The notes beneath the pieces are model-generated. The model was not told the DNA's origin. It searched no databases and saw only the letters and a list, made by a program, of their open reading frames with translations. 64,000 nucleotides of DNA from NCBI RefSeq assembly GCF_036320965.1, contig NC_092225.1:31931443-31995442 (forward strand), in the 5' to 3' direction. The stretch comes from Panulirus ornatus (lineage: Eukaryota > Arthropoda > Malacostraca > Decapoda > Palinuridae). How positions within the stretch are numbered: the stretch's first letter is position 1; each line of letters opens with the position of its first letter. Both the position numbers and the translations under genes were made by a program. Positions 12,056 through 25,621 of this stretch are shown here, piece after piece.

Positions 12056-15000
12056 GTAAGTAATCTTCATCATATAGGATTAAAAGGAAGGTTTATTTTA
12101 GATATTGTTACTCTTTAATTTTAATTTCATGTATAAGAACTTACATTCATATGGAGTTTTTTTTTGTATGAAATTCAAAAGGTTTCTCTATGGTGGGTAT
12201 TTATTTAGTCAAAGAAGTGTAATCACAGCTTTTTTTTTATAGTTTCATAAAATGGATTTCATTACTGAATGCTACTGCATTATAGGGAGCCAGATGTTCT
12301 TACAGGTGATGCTTGGTGGTGCTAACTTAGCATCTCTTGTCCATGAAAATTCTACCTCACATATTCAGAAACAATTATATCAGTAAGCTTTAACTAGCAT
12401 AATTTCTTTAAGGCTGTGATGAGTCATATACAAGGTAGCTGTTGCCCGGCCTTTGTGGTATAGTGGCCCATTTGTGATATCTTGAATTTTTGAAACTGGA
12501 AACACCCTCTTAGGGGGCCAGATTTTTTTCTTGATTTCCATGTTAATGTTGATGTTGTCAGGTTATAAGAATGTCTTAAGGACACCAGGCTAACTCATTG
12601 CTCTCATAGAAACTTTGATATCAAAGTTCATTTGTCCACCTCGCTTATCCCAGAACAATTGTAGTCTTTGCAGATTGAAATGGATAACATTTCTGCTGTG
12701 GCTTTTTCCATTGGTTTGGTAAGGTGGAATATAATAGTGAAGAAAAGGGGAGAAAGAATACTGCTCATGTATTCCATGTATGTTGTAGAAGGCATTTAAG
12801 AGGGCCGGGAGCGGGTAGCTGGAAATCCTCCCTTCTTATATTACTTTCCAAAAGAAGGAGCAGAGCAAGGATCCAAGTGAGGAATTTTCCCTGTGTGACT
12901 CTGTCATCAGTTCTTGACACTATCTCACTCAAGTGGGAAATGCTGAGCATGTTTAAAAAAAAAGGAGAAATGCTGGTTTAAGGAAGAAAAACCCAAAATT
13001 CACAGCCAGCATTCTAGTTAGGAGTGTTATCCATCTTGGCTCCAAAACATAGGAAGATGCAAGATTTGCCTGTATTTTGTATTTTTGGTTGTATTTTTGT
13101 TTGTAGGGTATTTTTCATGTATTTGTTGTATTTGCAAGTTTGTGTGTTGAAATATACTAGGATTCTATGGAGACGCAGGATTTTTTTTCTTAGGGAGCTA
13201 CTTGTGTAATGTTTTTTGTTGATACTGTGGTGTCAGAGTGTTGCCATATGATTGTATGGTTGTTTGCCTATGAGAGGGCCTTCATTCTGCGGTGTGCAGA
13301 AGATAACAAAGAGAACCTCATCCCACTCTTCAGTGATGAATGTATCCAAACTGCCTTGCATCTTAAATAGTTTATGATAATGACGTAAATTAATGTGTCA
13401 AACAACCCTGCATCTTGAATGGTGTATGATGACTCGGTTTGATATTGCCATTTAACCGTATTTCTGTGAATTGCTTACAAGTAAGTTGAAATGGATTTTT
13501 GCTCGTAAATCATCTCAGAATTTTAGGTTGTGAATATCTGTAACAGCAGGATATGATTTCTGACTTATTTTTATGATGATATATTAATGCTTTATCTCTG
13601 GGATAGGGGAGAAAGAGTACTTCCCACGTATTCCCTGCGTGTTGAAGGCGACTTAAGGGGGGGGGGGGGCCTGGAAATTCTCTTCTCCTGTTTTTTACTT
13701 TTCCAAATTAAAAAACAGAAAAGGGGGCCAAGTGAGGATATTCCTTCTAAAGCTCAGTCCTCTGTTCTTAATGCTACCCCGCAAATGCGGGAAATGGCAA
13801 ATATGTATGTATGAAGATTTGATTATGAATTATTTATTAAGAAGCTAGCACTTTGGTATTTGTGATACTTTAGATTTATATTGTAACTTGAAGATGATGA
13901 AAACACATTTTCACATGCTCTATTGAGTAAAGTTTTGTAACAGTGTTAGGTCATATTTAGTTATTTTTTTTATACTAGTTTATGTGTAGTTTGTTTATTA
14001 GGTTCCAGTGCATCCCTCATAAATGTTGTCCAAATTTTGCTTGTTTTTAATTTTTATTTTTATATCTCTTTTGGAAGCAGAACGCTTAGTCTTATTGGGG
14101 TGAAATTAATGTACAGAACTAATCAACTGAAGAAAAGGAAATGTGATTTTATATTCCTACAACCCTTGATTTGTGTAGAATCAGTGGTAATTAATAAGTT
14201 TTATTTTGATAATGATATTTTCAAAATTATGGCTTAAGTGTGTAAGAAAGGAAGACTTTTTATCAGTAGATTTATGGTCAAGTTGGACATAGTTTATTTA
14301 GAAGTATAGTAGTTATTTCTTAATCATTTTCTGGGTTATTTTAGATATAGAAAGAAACAGTACGAAGATGATAGTCTAGCTTTTGAAGGTTTTGTTGCAT
14401 ATTTGATATTCAGGAGAGTTTACTTGTGTTCACTGTTGCATGGATGATAGCTGGAATTGCGGGAACAGGATAAGCGGCTAGGCCTAACTGATGATCAAGG
14501 CCGAGCTCTGTACTATGGTCAACGCTACACAGATGATGACCCGGTGAATGTTAGATGTACAGCAGTGATCATGAAGGATATAATTGCTTTATTTTTGAAT
14601 CATTTTAACCAAATTAATGAGCTTGTTTCGCCATTTTAGAGTGATTGTTTCAAAGTATGTGTCATGAATTAAAGTAATTGTGTTATGTAATAGTCTTTCT
14701 TTTTTCTGTGGTTTGGATTTTTAGAAATTGCATGTTATATCTTTCATGAACAAGTGTACCTGTGTTGTAGCTATTTGAGCAGACACTTATTACTAGAAGA
14801 ATTAAGGGACTGGAGGTATTCGATTAAATTATTTTTCATCATCGTACTATTTTGAAAATTTGTTAAAGCAATGAGTTAGGTATGCCTTTAGGATGGCTTT
14901 TTGTGCATCATTTTGATAATGTTCATATGATTATTGTATCAGATCCCTCAGTTCTTCAACCACTGCTTACTAAGACCAAAGTTTATAAATTTATGGTTTG

Positions 15001-18000
15001 TTGATGGTATGAAAATATCTCTTGAAGCATTAAATGTCTAAGAGATGTTTTTTGTGACAGATGAATGAGCTCCTAAATCTCTCTACATAGTCTATTTTTG
15101 GACAGAACTTTGTATTGAGTGGGTTGGAGCTGTGCTAAACATTGGGAAGAAACTTGAATTCTTCTAACATAATAATAATGTAGTTTGCCAAAAAGAGGGC
15201 ATTGGTAGACTTAATGAAAAAAAGTTTTTTTGTAAGTATAGACTAGTGTTATGATGTGTACTGACACAAGCTTGTTCAGTATTTTTTTGGGCCTAACTGA
15301 GTGAAAGTTTGAGTTTTGAGGTAGGTTTGAATAATGAGGTACTTGAATTTTTTTTTCAGAGAAACTGGGTAAATCAGGATAAATCAAATATGTGGATGAA
15401 TACTATGTTGTACACCAAAGATGATACTGGTGGGTGTTTTGTGGTCAGAAGGGTTTCAGTTATTGAAGATACACATTCTTGTTATTCATATTGTAATACT
15501 ACATGATATGTATTAAGAGGTGACTACTAATGGGAAACTTTGATGTATTAAGAGGTGACTACTAATGGGAAACTTTGCTTTTAGAATTAAATGAATGTAC
15601 TTTATCACAAACTGGAGAGCTCTTTCTCCTCTGATATTTGACATTATCTCTTACTGAAATTGGTTTGTAGTTACATGTAGTTACATTTTTTACCAGAAGG
15701 TTCTCAGATGCTTACTTGCTACTTTCTAGTATCCTTTCCTTGATTATTTAAGTTTTTAGATATGTAATGTTAAAGACCAAAGATGTGAATTATATTTTCA
15801 GAGAACTTTGCTCTCTCCAGTCACAAAGTGGTATGACAAATTCAGAAGCTTCTCATGTCTTTGTACTCTTAAAGATGTTTTTGTTGCTCTGAAAAACAGT
15901 ATCATATTTGGAGTATGCTATAGTTTGCTTAAGTCTAACATCATTGCTAAGCAGATGCTATGATTGTGTTTAGAGGTGTACAGTGTGGTCCCTAAAACAG
16001 CATTTTTACAAAAGTTTAATTGAAAAGTTACTTTCACATCTTTAGTTAGTAGAGTTGCTTTAGAGTACTTGTGGTGAGATTTGAAACAGTTATGTTGTAC
16101 TGATACGTTACTAAAGATATACTATTTTTTGATACCATTAGATTTGCTGTAATTGTAGTTGCTGACTTTTTGAGAATTATAGACAATGACTTTTTCATAA
16201 TTAGAAAAAGGAATTAATTGGAAAATAATATTCTAATTTTTGATTAGTTGTCCCCAAAGCTATATAATTGTCTTTCAAGTATAAATTTGGATATTGTATG
16301 TTCCTTCTTTTAATTCTAAATCCTCACCTTTGAGTATTTTACCTTTTAGATTCCTTGTACTTTAGTAGGATTGAGATACTGCCTTTACTTGTGTGATGGA
16401 AAGTATGCTTGCATTTTCAAACTTCACTCATTTTCATAATGCTTTTGTTGTACTTTGTAGTAAATTGTATTTTTCCTATCATTTACATTGTACAGTGCTA
16501 TTTGTGTTGTCTTTAACCTTTTGTAGTCTTTCATTTGATGTCCTGTGTAATTTATATCAACCTATGTGCATGTGTATTGTTTATATGTTGAGCTTATTTT
16601 TGTTCTTATTGCATGTCTAATTTGGTGATGGTGGACAGCTTGAAGCCATTAAAGTCTGTGGTTCAGGATCATTAGCTGACGGTGGTGGTGGGACCAGTTT
16701 CCGCTGCATTCCCCTTCCCCCCTACTCACCTCGTCCTCCTAGCTTCCGGCGTCACTCTCTTCCCACCCCTGTACACGCATTCTTCACGGCTTTTTCATGC
16801 CCAGCTTTAACACAGTTGCAGGCCATCAGACATAGTAATATTCGTATAGCACCAGAAAATGTGTGGGCTAAGGCAAATATTAGGGGATCTCTAAGAAAAT
16901 ATCGAAAAAGGCTAAATTCTACTTCAAATCCACAACTGTCTCAGACTATTCACATAAAAGACACAGATACAGACAATCTATTTTCTGAAATGTTAAGTCA
17001 GCGTTGTAGTCACTATGAGGAACGACCCACTAGTGCTCCTCCTGGTGATTCCTTGCAAATAAGTCCCAGAGTTTCTTTTAATAGTGCTCATACATCAGCT
17101 ACTCAGTCCCTATCTTTAGAAAATAGAGAGAGTGAAAAAAAACTGGGGACTTTTCATTTAGATACCCTAGATGTGGGTTGTGAAAGTAAATCAAATGGTT
17201 CAGTTTATGAGTTTATGAGTCTGGATGAGTATGAAGCACCATATTTGGAGGAGTCTGTGTACAGAATATCTGAGTTTTGTGCTCAAGATGAAATGAACAG
17301 AAATTCAGATCTTGACAGTAATACTGAACAAGGGACTGAAGATCTTATTGATACATTAAATAGTTATAGGTCACACAGAAAGAGTCAGATATATGGTTAT
17401 ACAGACTCAGTTGATGACAGTACCACTCTTCCACCCATTTATGAATTAGAATGTGAAGGCTCAGATGTTACTGAATTGACCAGTCCACCCAAATCTGTTG
17501 AGTACTGGAGCCTAGAAAATTTAGTTGAGAAATCTGAGTGTATAACTCAGAAATGTGGTGATGGTACCTTTGAAATTGACCAGCTTCATAAGTTTAGAAA
17601 TCAGAATTCTTGTGCTCAGTATTGTTCTGATAATGATTCCATCATGAGTTATTATTCAATTATTCCTCCTGAGGGCTTGAGAGAGAGTATACGAAATGTT
17701 GATCATTTAGTAGGAAAGCTGGATGGGATAAATGTACAGGGGTGTCCTTCACCTATCTCTCCATTCCCCTTCACTCCACCCAATACTTGTGATTCCTCTC
17801 CTAAGTTGATAAATGTTAGACACCCAGCAAGAAATAACCTGCATGCTCTGTCGGGTGTAGAGGTAAAGTAGTTTTGTTTCATGCCTTTTTGTAAACTGAA
17901 TTAGTTGTAAATTTTATATCTTATTAGAACTGAAGTCAGTGTATGTTCAGTGATTGTGTGTGTATTTGGTTTTTGTGTAGTTCTTTAAGGAGACCATCCA

Positions 18001-21000
18001 TGGATCTTATTTGATTTTTTATAAATATTATGAATTAATGATTTTTACATACAGAGTTGTCATATGTTGCAAGAAGTTGTGTTTGGTATCTATCTATCTA
18101 TTTCTCTATCTTTATCTCTGATGCTTGTTCCCACCTGGAACTCCCACAGTGCTGTGGCTAAGACAGTAGTTTCCATAAATAGTGAACTCCAGTGCCACTT
18201 CTTAGCCTTTAGTGCCTCACCCTTAATAGGCCACTGGCAGAGGGCAACTCTAAGAGTGTTTTCAGAGGCTCCTACCTAATGTTCCTAATGACACCCGCTA
18301 CCAAATGCTCCTGCTCAATGTTCCTACCTTCTACCTGTACCCATTGTTTGTACCTAATGCTCCTGCCTAAATGTTCCTACCTGCTGCTTCTATCTATAGC
18401 TCCTGTCAGTTTGCTGAAAGGCAGGGCTAGCACCTAGTCTCACCTCAGGAAAATCTAGAGCAATGAAGAATGAGCTGTGTGAGTTAGATGTTGTCAAGTG
18501 TTTTGTATGACAAGGAAATATATATATTTTGTATGAGAAGGAAAGATTGGATGATTGTATGCTGTCACTAAGCCTCCTGATACCCAGTTGGGTAGTACTG
18601 ATAATATACCTTCATGGTTGTTGAATGCCTACCAACTACTACTTGCATTATTCATAAGTAAGGATGACAAAACTAGAAACCACCCAAAATGGGTCACTCA
18701 GAACAGTGTTGAGCTGCTTAGTAAATGCAAACACTCAGCACATACAGATTGAACAAAAGTAGCACCAGTTTCATCCCATTCCAATGTATTGGACATCCAT
18801 TTTAATGCAGCTGAGTTGGTCCCCTCTGCTCCCAGTCATTTCATAACTTGTCTAACCTTTATACCATAATCATATTTTCACCAGCCTCATACATCATTTT
18901 GACAAAACATATGAACATCAAAGTGACTTAACAATTATACATCAGTGATGCCCCAACCCAATCTTTAACTTCATTCCACCAGACATACACCAATCAGACA
19001 CCAATTTTTATTATAAACATGAGTCATGTCTACACTGTGGACACCACCCATCTTTTCAGCAATACACACTGATCTAGCACATCACAGGACCCCTCATACC
19101 CTAGATGTAACTTCCACTCTGAAGAAGCTGAACATGTACTCAGCTGCCTTCCACTTACCCTGCCCATACAAACAAATATTGCCATGCTTCATGATCTCAT
19201 ATCCTGACTAATGAACATCAGTGACAGGTTGAACAGTTTTGGGAGTGCAATGATGAAATTGAAAATTGCACCAGTGCTTTCTTGAAATTTTGGGCTAGTT
19301 TTCTATTTCATTCTTTTCTCATTTTTTCCCCTTCTTTCGCTCATTGATGTAATGGAAGTTACTGGATCTTGGAACCTTGAAGTAAGATTGTGAAATAGAT
19401 GTGTAGGTTGAAAGGGATACAGTAGTTTTCCCAACTAATTTTACCTGTGCTTGGAGGCCACGTATAAAGAGATGAGAGTTTCATAAAAGAGATGAAAGTT
19501 TCATCATAGTATTGCTGTGGGACCTTCAAAGATATGAAAAATGTTGGAATAGCACTTGTTTTTCTGTATTCTGAGATATTTGTGTATGGATACTGGGGCT
19601 AGAAAGATGGTAACTGGATGTGTTGGAATGATATTTACACTTCTGGTTACTGGGGTTAGAAAAATTGTAACTGGTTGTTTGTAGTTAGACCTTCCATCAC
19701 TAGTTATTTTGATGGAGATCTTGAAGTTATCATTATTTTAGAAATATTGAGGAAAGAATGTAAACATTAGTGTTTCATACATATGAAAATTTTTCAAAAC
19801 TGAAACCTCATTAATTTAACTCAATGTATAGAGTTTGTGGACAAGTTCACTGTGAAATTTGATGGAACATCATCATATACAGAGAACAAGTTATACTGGT
19901 CATATAATGAGAGATAGATTTTTTTTTTTTTTAAACATACTGGTAAACAAGCCAGCCTTTACCACTGATGTGTATATGCAGAATTTCTGTCATTAAACCA
20001 AGCTGGACACTGTTTGTTCTTTCTTGAAAGAAAAGTAAGGCAGATCAAAGAAAATCTGGATGGTCTCCATAAGGAAAGTAAAACCCCTTGAATTCTTGTG
20101 TGATTGTTTTGTAACTTGTAAGACTTGGGGAAATTGCTGTAAGTATTGCATTTATAAGGTGTTGCTTCTGTTTCCTATTCAAGACTTGTGAAAAATGTTT
20201 ATGTTAGAGCTTATATTTGTAGATGAGAAAATTTAAAATTTAAAGAGAGGACATTTAAGTATTTGATATGCATTTAGAAACAATGTACTGGTTATCCTTG
20301 TTATGGGTAAATAGCACACTTGTGGAACATTCTACTTTGATAAAAGACATTCTAATGCCTGTAATCATATCCATCCTCTTATCTGAATTCGTTATTTCAG
20401 TATGAATTGAAAGAACTTAAGAGGAAACAAGAAGAGGAGGAGGCAGAGCGGCAAAGACAAGAGGAGTTGGCAAGACAAGCAGCTGCTCCTCCACCACAGT
20501 CACCAGATCAACCTACAGATGGGTTAGTTGCTTCTTTCTCATTGTAGATCTTTTGTTTGCTGCAATTACTTCTCTTGAAAAGCAATGAATGAATGTCAGA
20601 TACATTATCAAGTGATTTGTTGGTGTATTTAGCCAAATAGAGGTGGATAACAGCTGTAACTCCAGCATTCCAGTATTCTGTGAAAAATGAACCCATTCAC
20701 TGTGTCATCCCCTTTATATTATAAAGTGGCTTGCTGGACAAGTCAAATGCAGCATTTTCAACCTTCACACTTAAAAGACCACATGAATAGTGAAATACGG
20801 ATCCCAAATTACTGCCTGACAGGACTAGATCTTGTGGTGGAGTTGGACTGTATATGAAAGACCCTCTCATAACAACTGAGCTCCTAAACTCGTTGACAGG
20901 GTTGAAAAGCAAAACTTGGTCGTTTCAGTAAGCTGTAGACCATCATATTTAGAACAAAAATTATGGGATGATGAGACATAGTATGAATTTTTTAGCCCAA

Positions 21001-24000
21001 GAAATCCAGTCCCAAATATTATCATTTTGGAAACTTCAACCTGCCAAACAGAAAATGGGAGAGGTAGGAAATAACACTGCTGCAGAAATTCATGAAACTG
21101 GAGACATTTGGATAAACAGCTGCAAAAAACGTCATTCTTACTGTGTCACAAATTTTCCATCATTCAGCAGATAAAACCAAACAGATGAAATTATACTCTG
21201 GACTTTATCTTTAGAAATAATATGGACCAATTGTGTGGTAACACCATCTCGCTCAGAACCCTGATTACAACCTAACTGAAGCAAAATTGAGTTTGTGCCA
21301 AACTGCTTGGACAGAATACATGCAACCACGGAGTTACATTCAATAATTTCAGTTTTAGTCGTAAGTTGATCACGAATTATCTTAAGAGATAATAATTTTC
21401 AAAACATTAGTGACCCGAGTCAACTCAGGATAATGATATTTACACAAAAGCTCAGCCTGAGTATACTTGGGGTAGTAAGGGAAGGAAATGAATGGATTGA
21501 TGGACATAGACCTTATATAAACTCAAAATGTCATACAAAAAGGTGAAAATAGGAAGAAGAGGAAAGAGTCACTGAAAAGAAACAACCAAAAGGGCTTTTA
21601 CTTGCATGCAAAATGTGAATTGAAGATATCGAACTCCATTGGCCTCTAAAAAAGAGAGGAGGGCACTTTTACAAGCTCATTGTGAGAATGTAATTTTTCA
21701 TGTTCAGAGGTAAGGAAATTGAATATATTAATTAAAGAAGCAACATATGAATCAGTCAGAATACACCATAGAGTAGTTTATGGTGCTCTTCTCTGGATGA
21801 TGGGTCTGGTGTTGGTACATTATGCATGAAAGCTAAAGATTAGAAATGTGCAGCTAAGGCTATTGTTCATTTGTCTCTGAAAATACCCTTCAAAGGCAGG
21901 AGAGGCAGTTAAGTATTAAAAGAAAGAAGGTAGCCATTTTAGTTTATATATTTTTTCAGTGTTTATTGTGATAATGTTTGATTTCCTCTCTGAATACACT
22001 GAATTATTGTCTTGTAATATGGATAGGCTCAGACAGTGGTAAGATTGCTTTAAGTAAACAAGAATACTCACTGGTTAGAGTAGAGAGTAGCATCATGATT
22101 GTTCTAACAAAAAATGAATCACAAATATTACCTTTTAACTTAAGACTCTGGTATATTTCCAGAATTGATGGTTCAGCAGATGACTCGCACATTAATGGGG
22201 AGGAACATGATGAATCACGAGAAGGTAAACCTTATTGATATATTTTAGATGTGGGTGATGTTTATGACATTAAAAGTGTGGCCTGCAAGCATTTGTTCTG
22301 GAAGGGTGGAGGCATCAACTTCTCTTTATTCTAGCTGATGTGACCTGTCTTCTAAATCTAATGCATGAATTCGTAAGAGGGAATATCTTGATGAAATTTG
22401 AGACTTTAAGCTAACCTTAGAAACCTTGAAGTTGATGACAAATATTCAGATCCAGGAAAAAGTTACCATGTCAAGGTATTCAGTTGTTTGGTCTTGGCAG
22501 AAATTATCTTTAATCTTTCTTGCAAATGTATACCTTTCAAAGGATATGGTAATGGCAATGTGAGGGACCATATTATTTATTTACCTTTTTTTTATTATTA
22601 CTTATAACTTACTTTTTCTGACTTTCTTGTATTTGTTTAAAGATCCAACTTTATATCATAGATTTATTGAAAATTACAGCTCCAAATTAAGTGTTTAGAA
22701 ATTTGGCATAGGCAAGGGAATTAGTTGAATCAAAAGATTGGCATTGGAAGTACGTTGAAATGTAAGCTGTAAGGTTTATCCTTGAGGTCTGATTCACATG
22801 AGGTCTGGGTTGTCCATAGTTCCTGTATGGACCTTTAATGTGTGCATGTGATTCTTACTGTGCAGTTGCTTTGTTTAAGAATTGTTATTTTGAAGGTTTA
22901 TGAAAACTGAGGTCCGCTTAAAGTCTCTGGTTATTGGCTAATATAATTTAATAATTTCAGTTATGTCTATAATTGAGGACAATTCACAAAAGATTAGATG
23001 GCTCACTGGGTTTAAGGTACAAATGCATGCAAAGTAAACATATCAGAGATAGATCTGATGCTCTATCCCCAGATCCTATCTTAATCTTTTTAGTTATTAC
23101 TCACTTATCAGAGGTCACATGGTACTATGCTTCAGAAAGTATTTTTCTTTGAGAATAAAGTGGAGAATGAATGAATGAATGATGTTTACATGTTTGATTG
23201 CTTATTTTTTATTACCTCTTTTTTGTATGGGGAGGCATTTTACTCCTGTGGGAGTGACCAGTGGTGGAATCTGTTTAGGTGTCTGTGTTTCCAACTGGCA
23301 TATCACGTATTTCCCTTATCCTGTGTATTTAGTATTAGACAGGTTAGTAGAAGTATGAGTTTGAATGGAAAGGACCTGGAGGATATGGAATGTTTCAAAT
23401 ACCCACAAGTGGACATGGCAGCAAGTGGAACCTTGGAGGCTGAAGTGAGCCAAAGGGTGAGGGGGGGTAAGGTCCGGGTGCATTTAAGGGTACAAAGATG
23501 GGTATATTTGATGAAAACATAGATCTGAAAGTGTATGGATGCAAGTACAGAAGAGGGTGGATGTGTTGGAAATGAAATGCATAAGGAGGATAGTTGATTG
23601 AATAAGAATGTAAGCGAGAGATATGGTTATAAGAGGAGTATGTATGACGGTAGAAGAGCTTGTGCTAAAATGATGTGGACATTTGGAGAAAATGAAAGAG
23701 GATAAGATGACTTAGAGGCTGTAGGTGTTGGAAATGGAGGGTATAAGGAAAAGGGGGAAACCAAAGAGGCAATGGAAGGATGGAATGAACGATATTTTGA
23801 GTGTTTGGAGTTTGAAATTTCAAGAGGGAATGAGGCTTGCTTGGGATAGGGTCAATTGGAAGGATGTGGTACATAATGGGCTGCAGATGTCAGTGAGCTG
23901 AATCAGGGCACATGTGGCAATGAAGGGAATCCATGGAAAGGTCTTTGGGGTGTGGTTGTGTTGATGGGGTCTGTGGTTTTGATGCATTACCCATAATATT

Positions 24001-25450
24001 TAGTGAGGGGATATGAGTTAATGAGGCCATTTGTTTGTTTGCTCCAGGCACTGCCTAGATAATGTGGGACTCTTAAGTCCTATTAATCTCCCAACATTCA
24101 GCACCCTCATATTAAGTATACAGTACGTGTATTACTAAGGGCCCCCACAACCCACCTGAGCATCATGTTCACCCCCACCCCATAGTGATCTCTCCTCTCT
24201 GCCCCAGCTAGACTTGTCTCTTTCTCACTCAAACTCCTAGTCCTGTCCCTCCAGTAATGCTCTCCCTCATCCTAATTCCATGACCTCTTCCAAGTTTATG
24301 ACACCTCAACAACCCATTCAGCCATTACCCTCCCCCTTACTCATGGGACTATTATCCAACCCTCCTCCCTGTCCTCATCAGCCCCACTCATGTACACTTG
24401 ATTTACAGTACTCAGCAACTTGCAAGAAAAGAGGGAAGACGACTGTTCCATGATTATAGGAGATTCGCTGGTCAGAAATCTGGGTAAACACATGGCAGGA
24501 AATTTGAGAGCTAAGAGGGCAGTCCATGTTTACTCCAGTATCAGAATTTTCCACATTATACATAAGGTTAAAGACATGAAATTACCAGCTAAATTGTCAT
24601 GTTTAGTGGTAAATGTTGGGAGGAATGACATTTACCACATTCTAGTCCGTTCCCCTTACTTGTACATAATAGGCTTCATGAGCTGTAGACCTTCTAAAAT
24701 CTTCAGAAAACGAAGCACTGCCTGGAGCTCCTCTTGTCAGCTGCTAGAGTGTATTTAATTACAGTGCCTATTTGTAATTACACATTTTTTAATGTGTAGA
24801 GAGGGAGTTTTAAACTTACGGGCCCTTTCTCTACTGCACATCTCTAAGCTCCCTTGCTCGTTGACATCTGTGATTAAACCATTCTTCCGTTTAACTTCCC
24901 TTCTGTATTTGAGGCTAGAGTTACACATGCTCCCACTCTTTCATTGTAAATTTCACAGAACCTTTGACCACAGTACCCTGGTTTTTGGCCACTGAACTCC
25001 ATATCCCTGATGTTACTGTAGAAAGTGTTAAGTTCTGTGGAGTTTCCACAATTATATCTCCTCAAGTCTTGTCTCATCTCTGTTCTTTGAATTTTTTTGT
25101 TTACCATGTAATCAAACATAAGCATTACATGATTACTTTTTCCACTTGGTTTATCATGTATTATATTTGTAATATCCATGCTAGTCTGTATGAAGATAAG
25201 ATCTAGTAATAAGGGTGAATCAGTCCCTCTCATCATAGCGTTTTCACTGACTTGCTGTTTTTGGAAATTTTCCTATACTTACTCTAGGAACTTGTGTGTT
25301 TGTAGGTCTCTAGCACCATGAGAATCTAAATCCTATCAGTCTATCTCCATATACTTGAAATTCCCCATTATCAGTACCTTCTGTAAGAAATGTGTGTGTG
25401 TGCATAATTATTCTTGTAATGTATTTCCCCTGTATGGGGAGGGAGTTTTA

Positions 25451-25505
<55 letters not shown>

Positions 25506-25577
25506 ATGCATGAATGCTTGTGTATAATCTTAATTGTGCATGAGCATGTGTATGCATGAGCATATTTATGCTTGTGT

Positions 25578-25621
<44 letters not shown>

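Larger units (their letters stand above)
12056..14450. other. intron with two short LINE-derived elements
   Basis: AT-rich intron. It holds the sense-oriented short elements at 12724-12957 and 13596-13814, listed separately; the rest shows nothing. Confidence 0.7.
17863..20400. other. intron with family B repeat and old LINE remnant
   Basis: Contains the repeat at 18107-18680 and the remnant at 18740-19240. From 19241 to 20400 nothing was recognised apart from a T run at 19920-19932. Ends in the strong acceptor GTTATTTCAG. Confidence 0.7.

Noticed and set aside
14544..14639. Continuation of the 31-codon exon as coding
   Set aside because: The sequence turns AT-rich and intron-like after the GTGAAT donor. 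Kept only as an alternative end in the exon entry.
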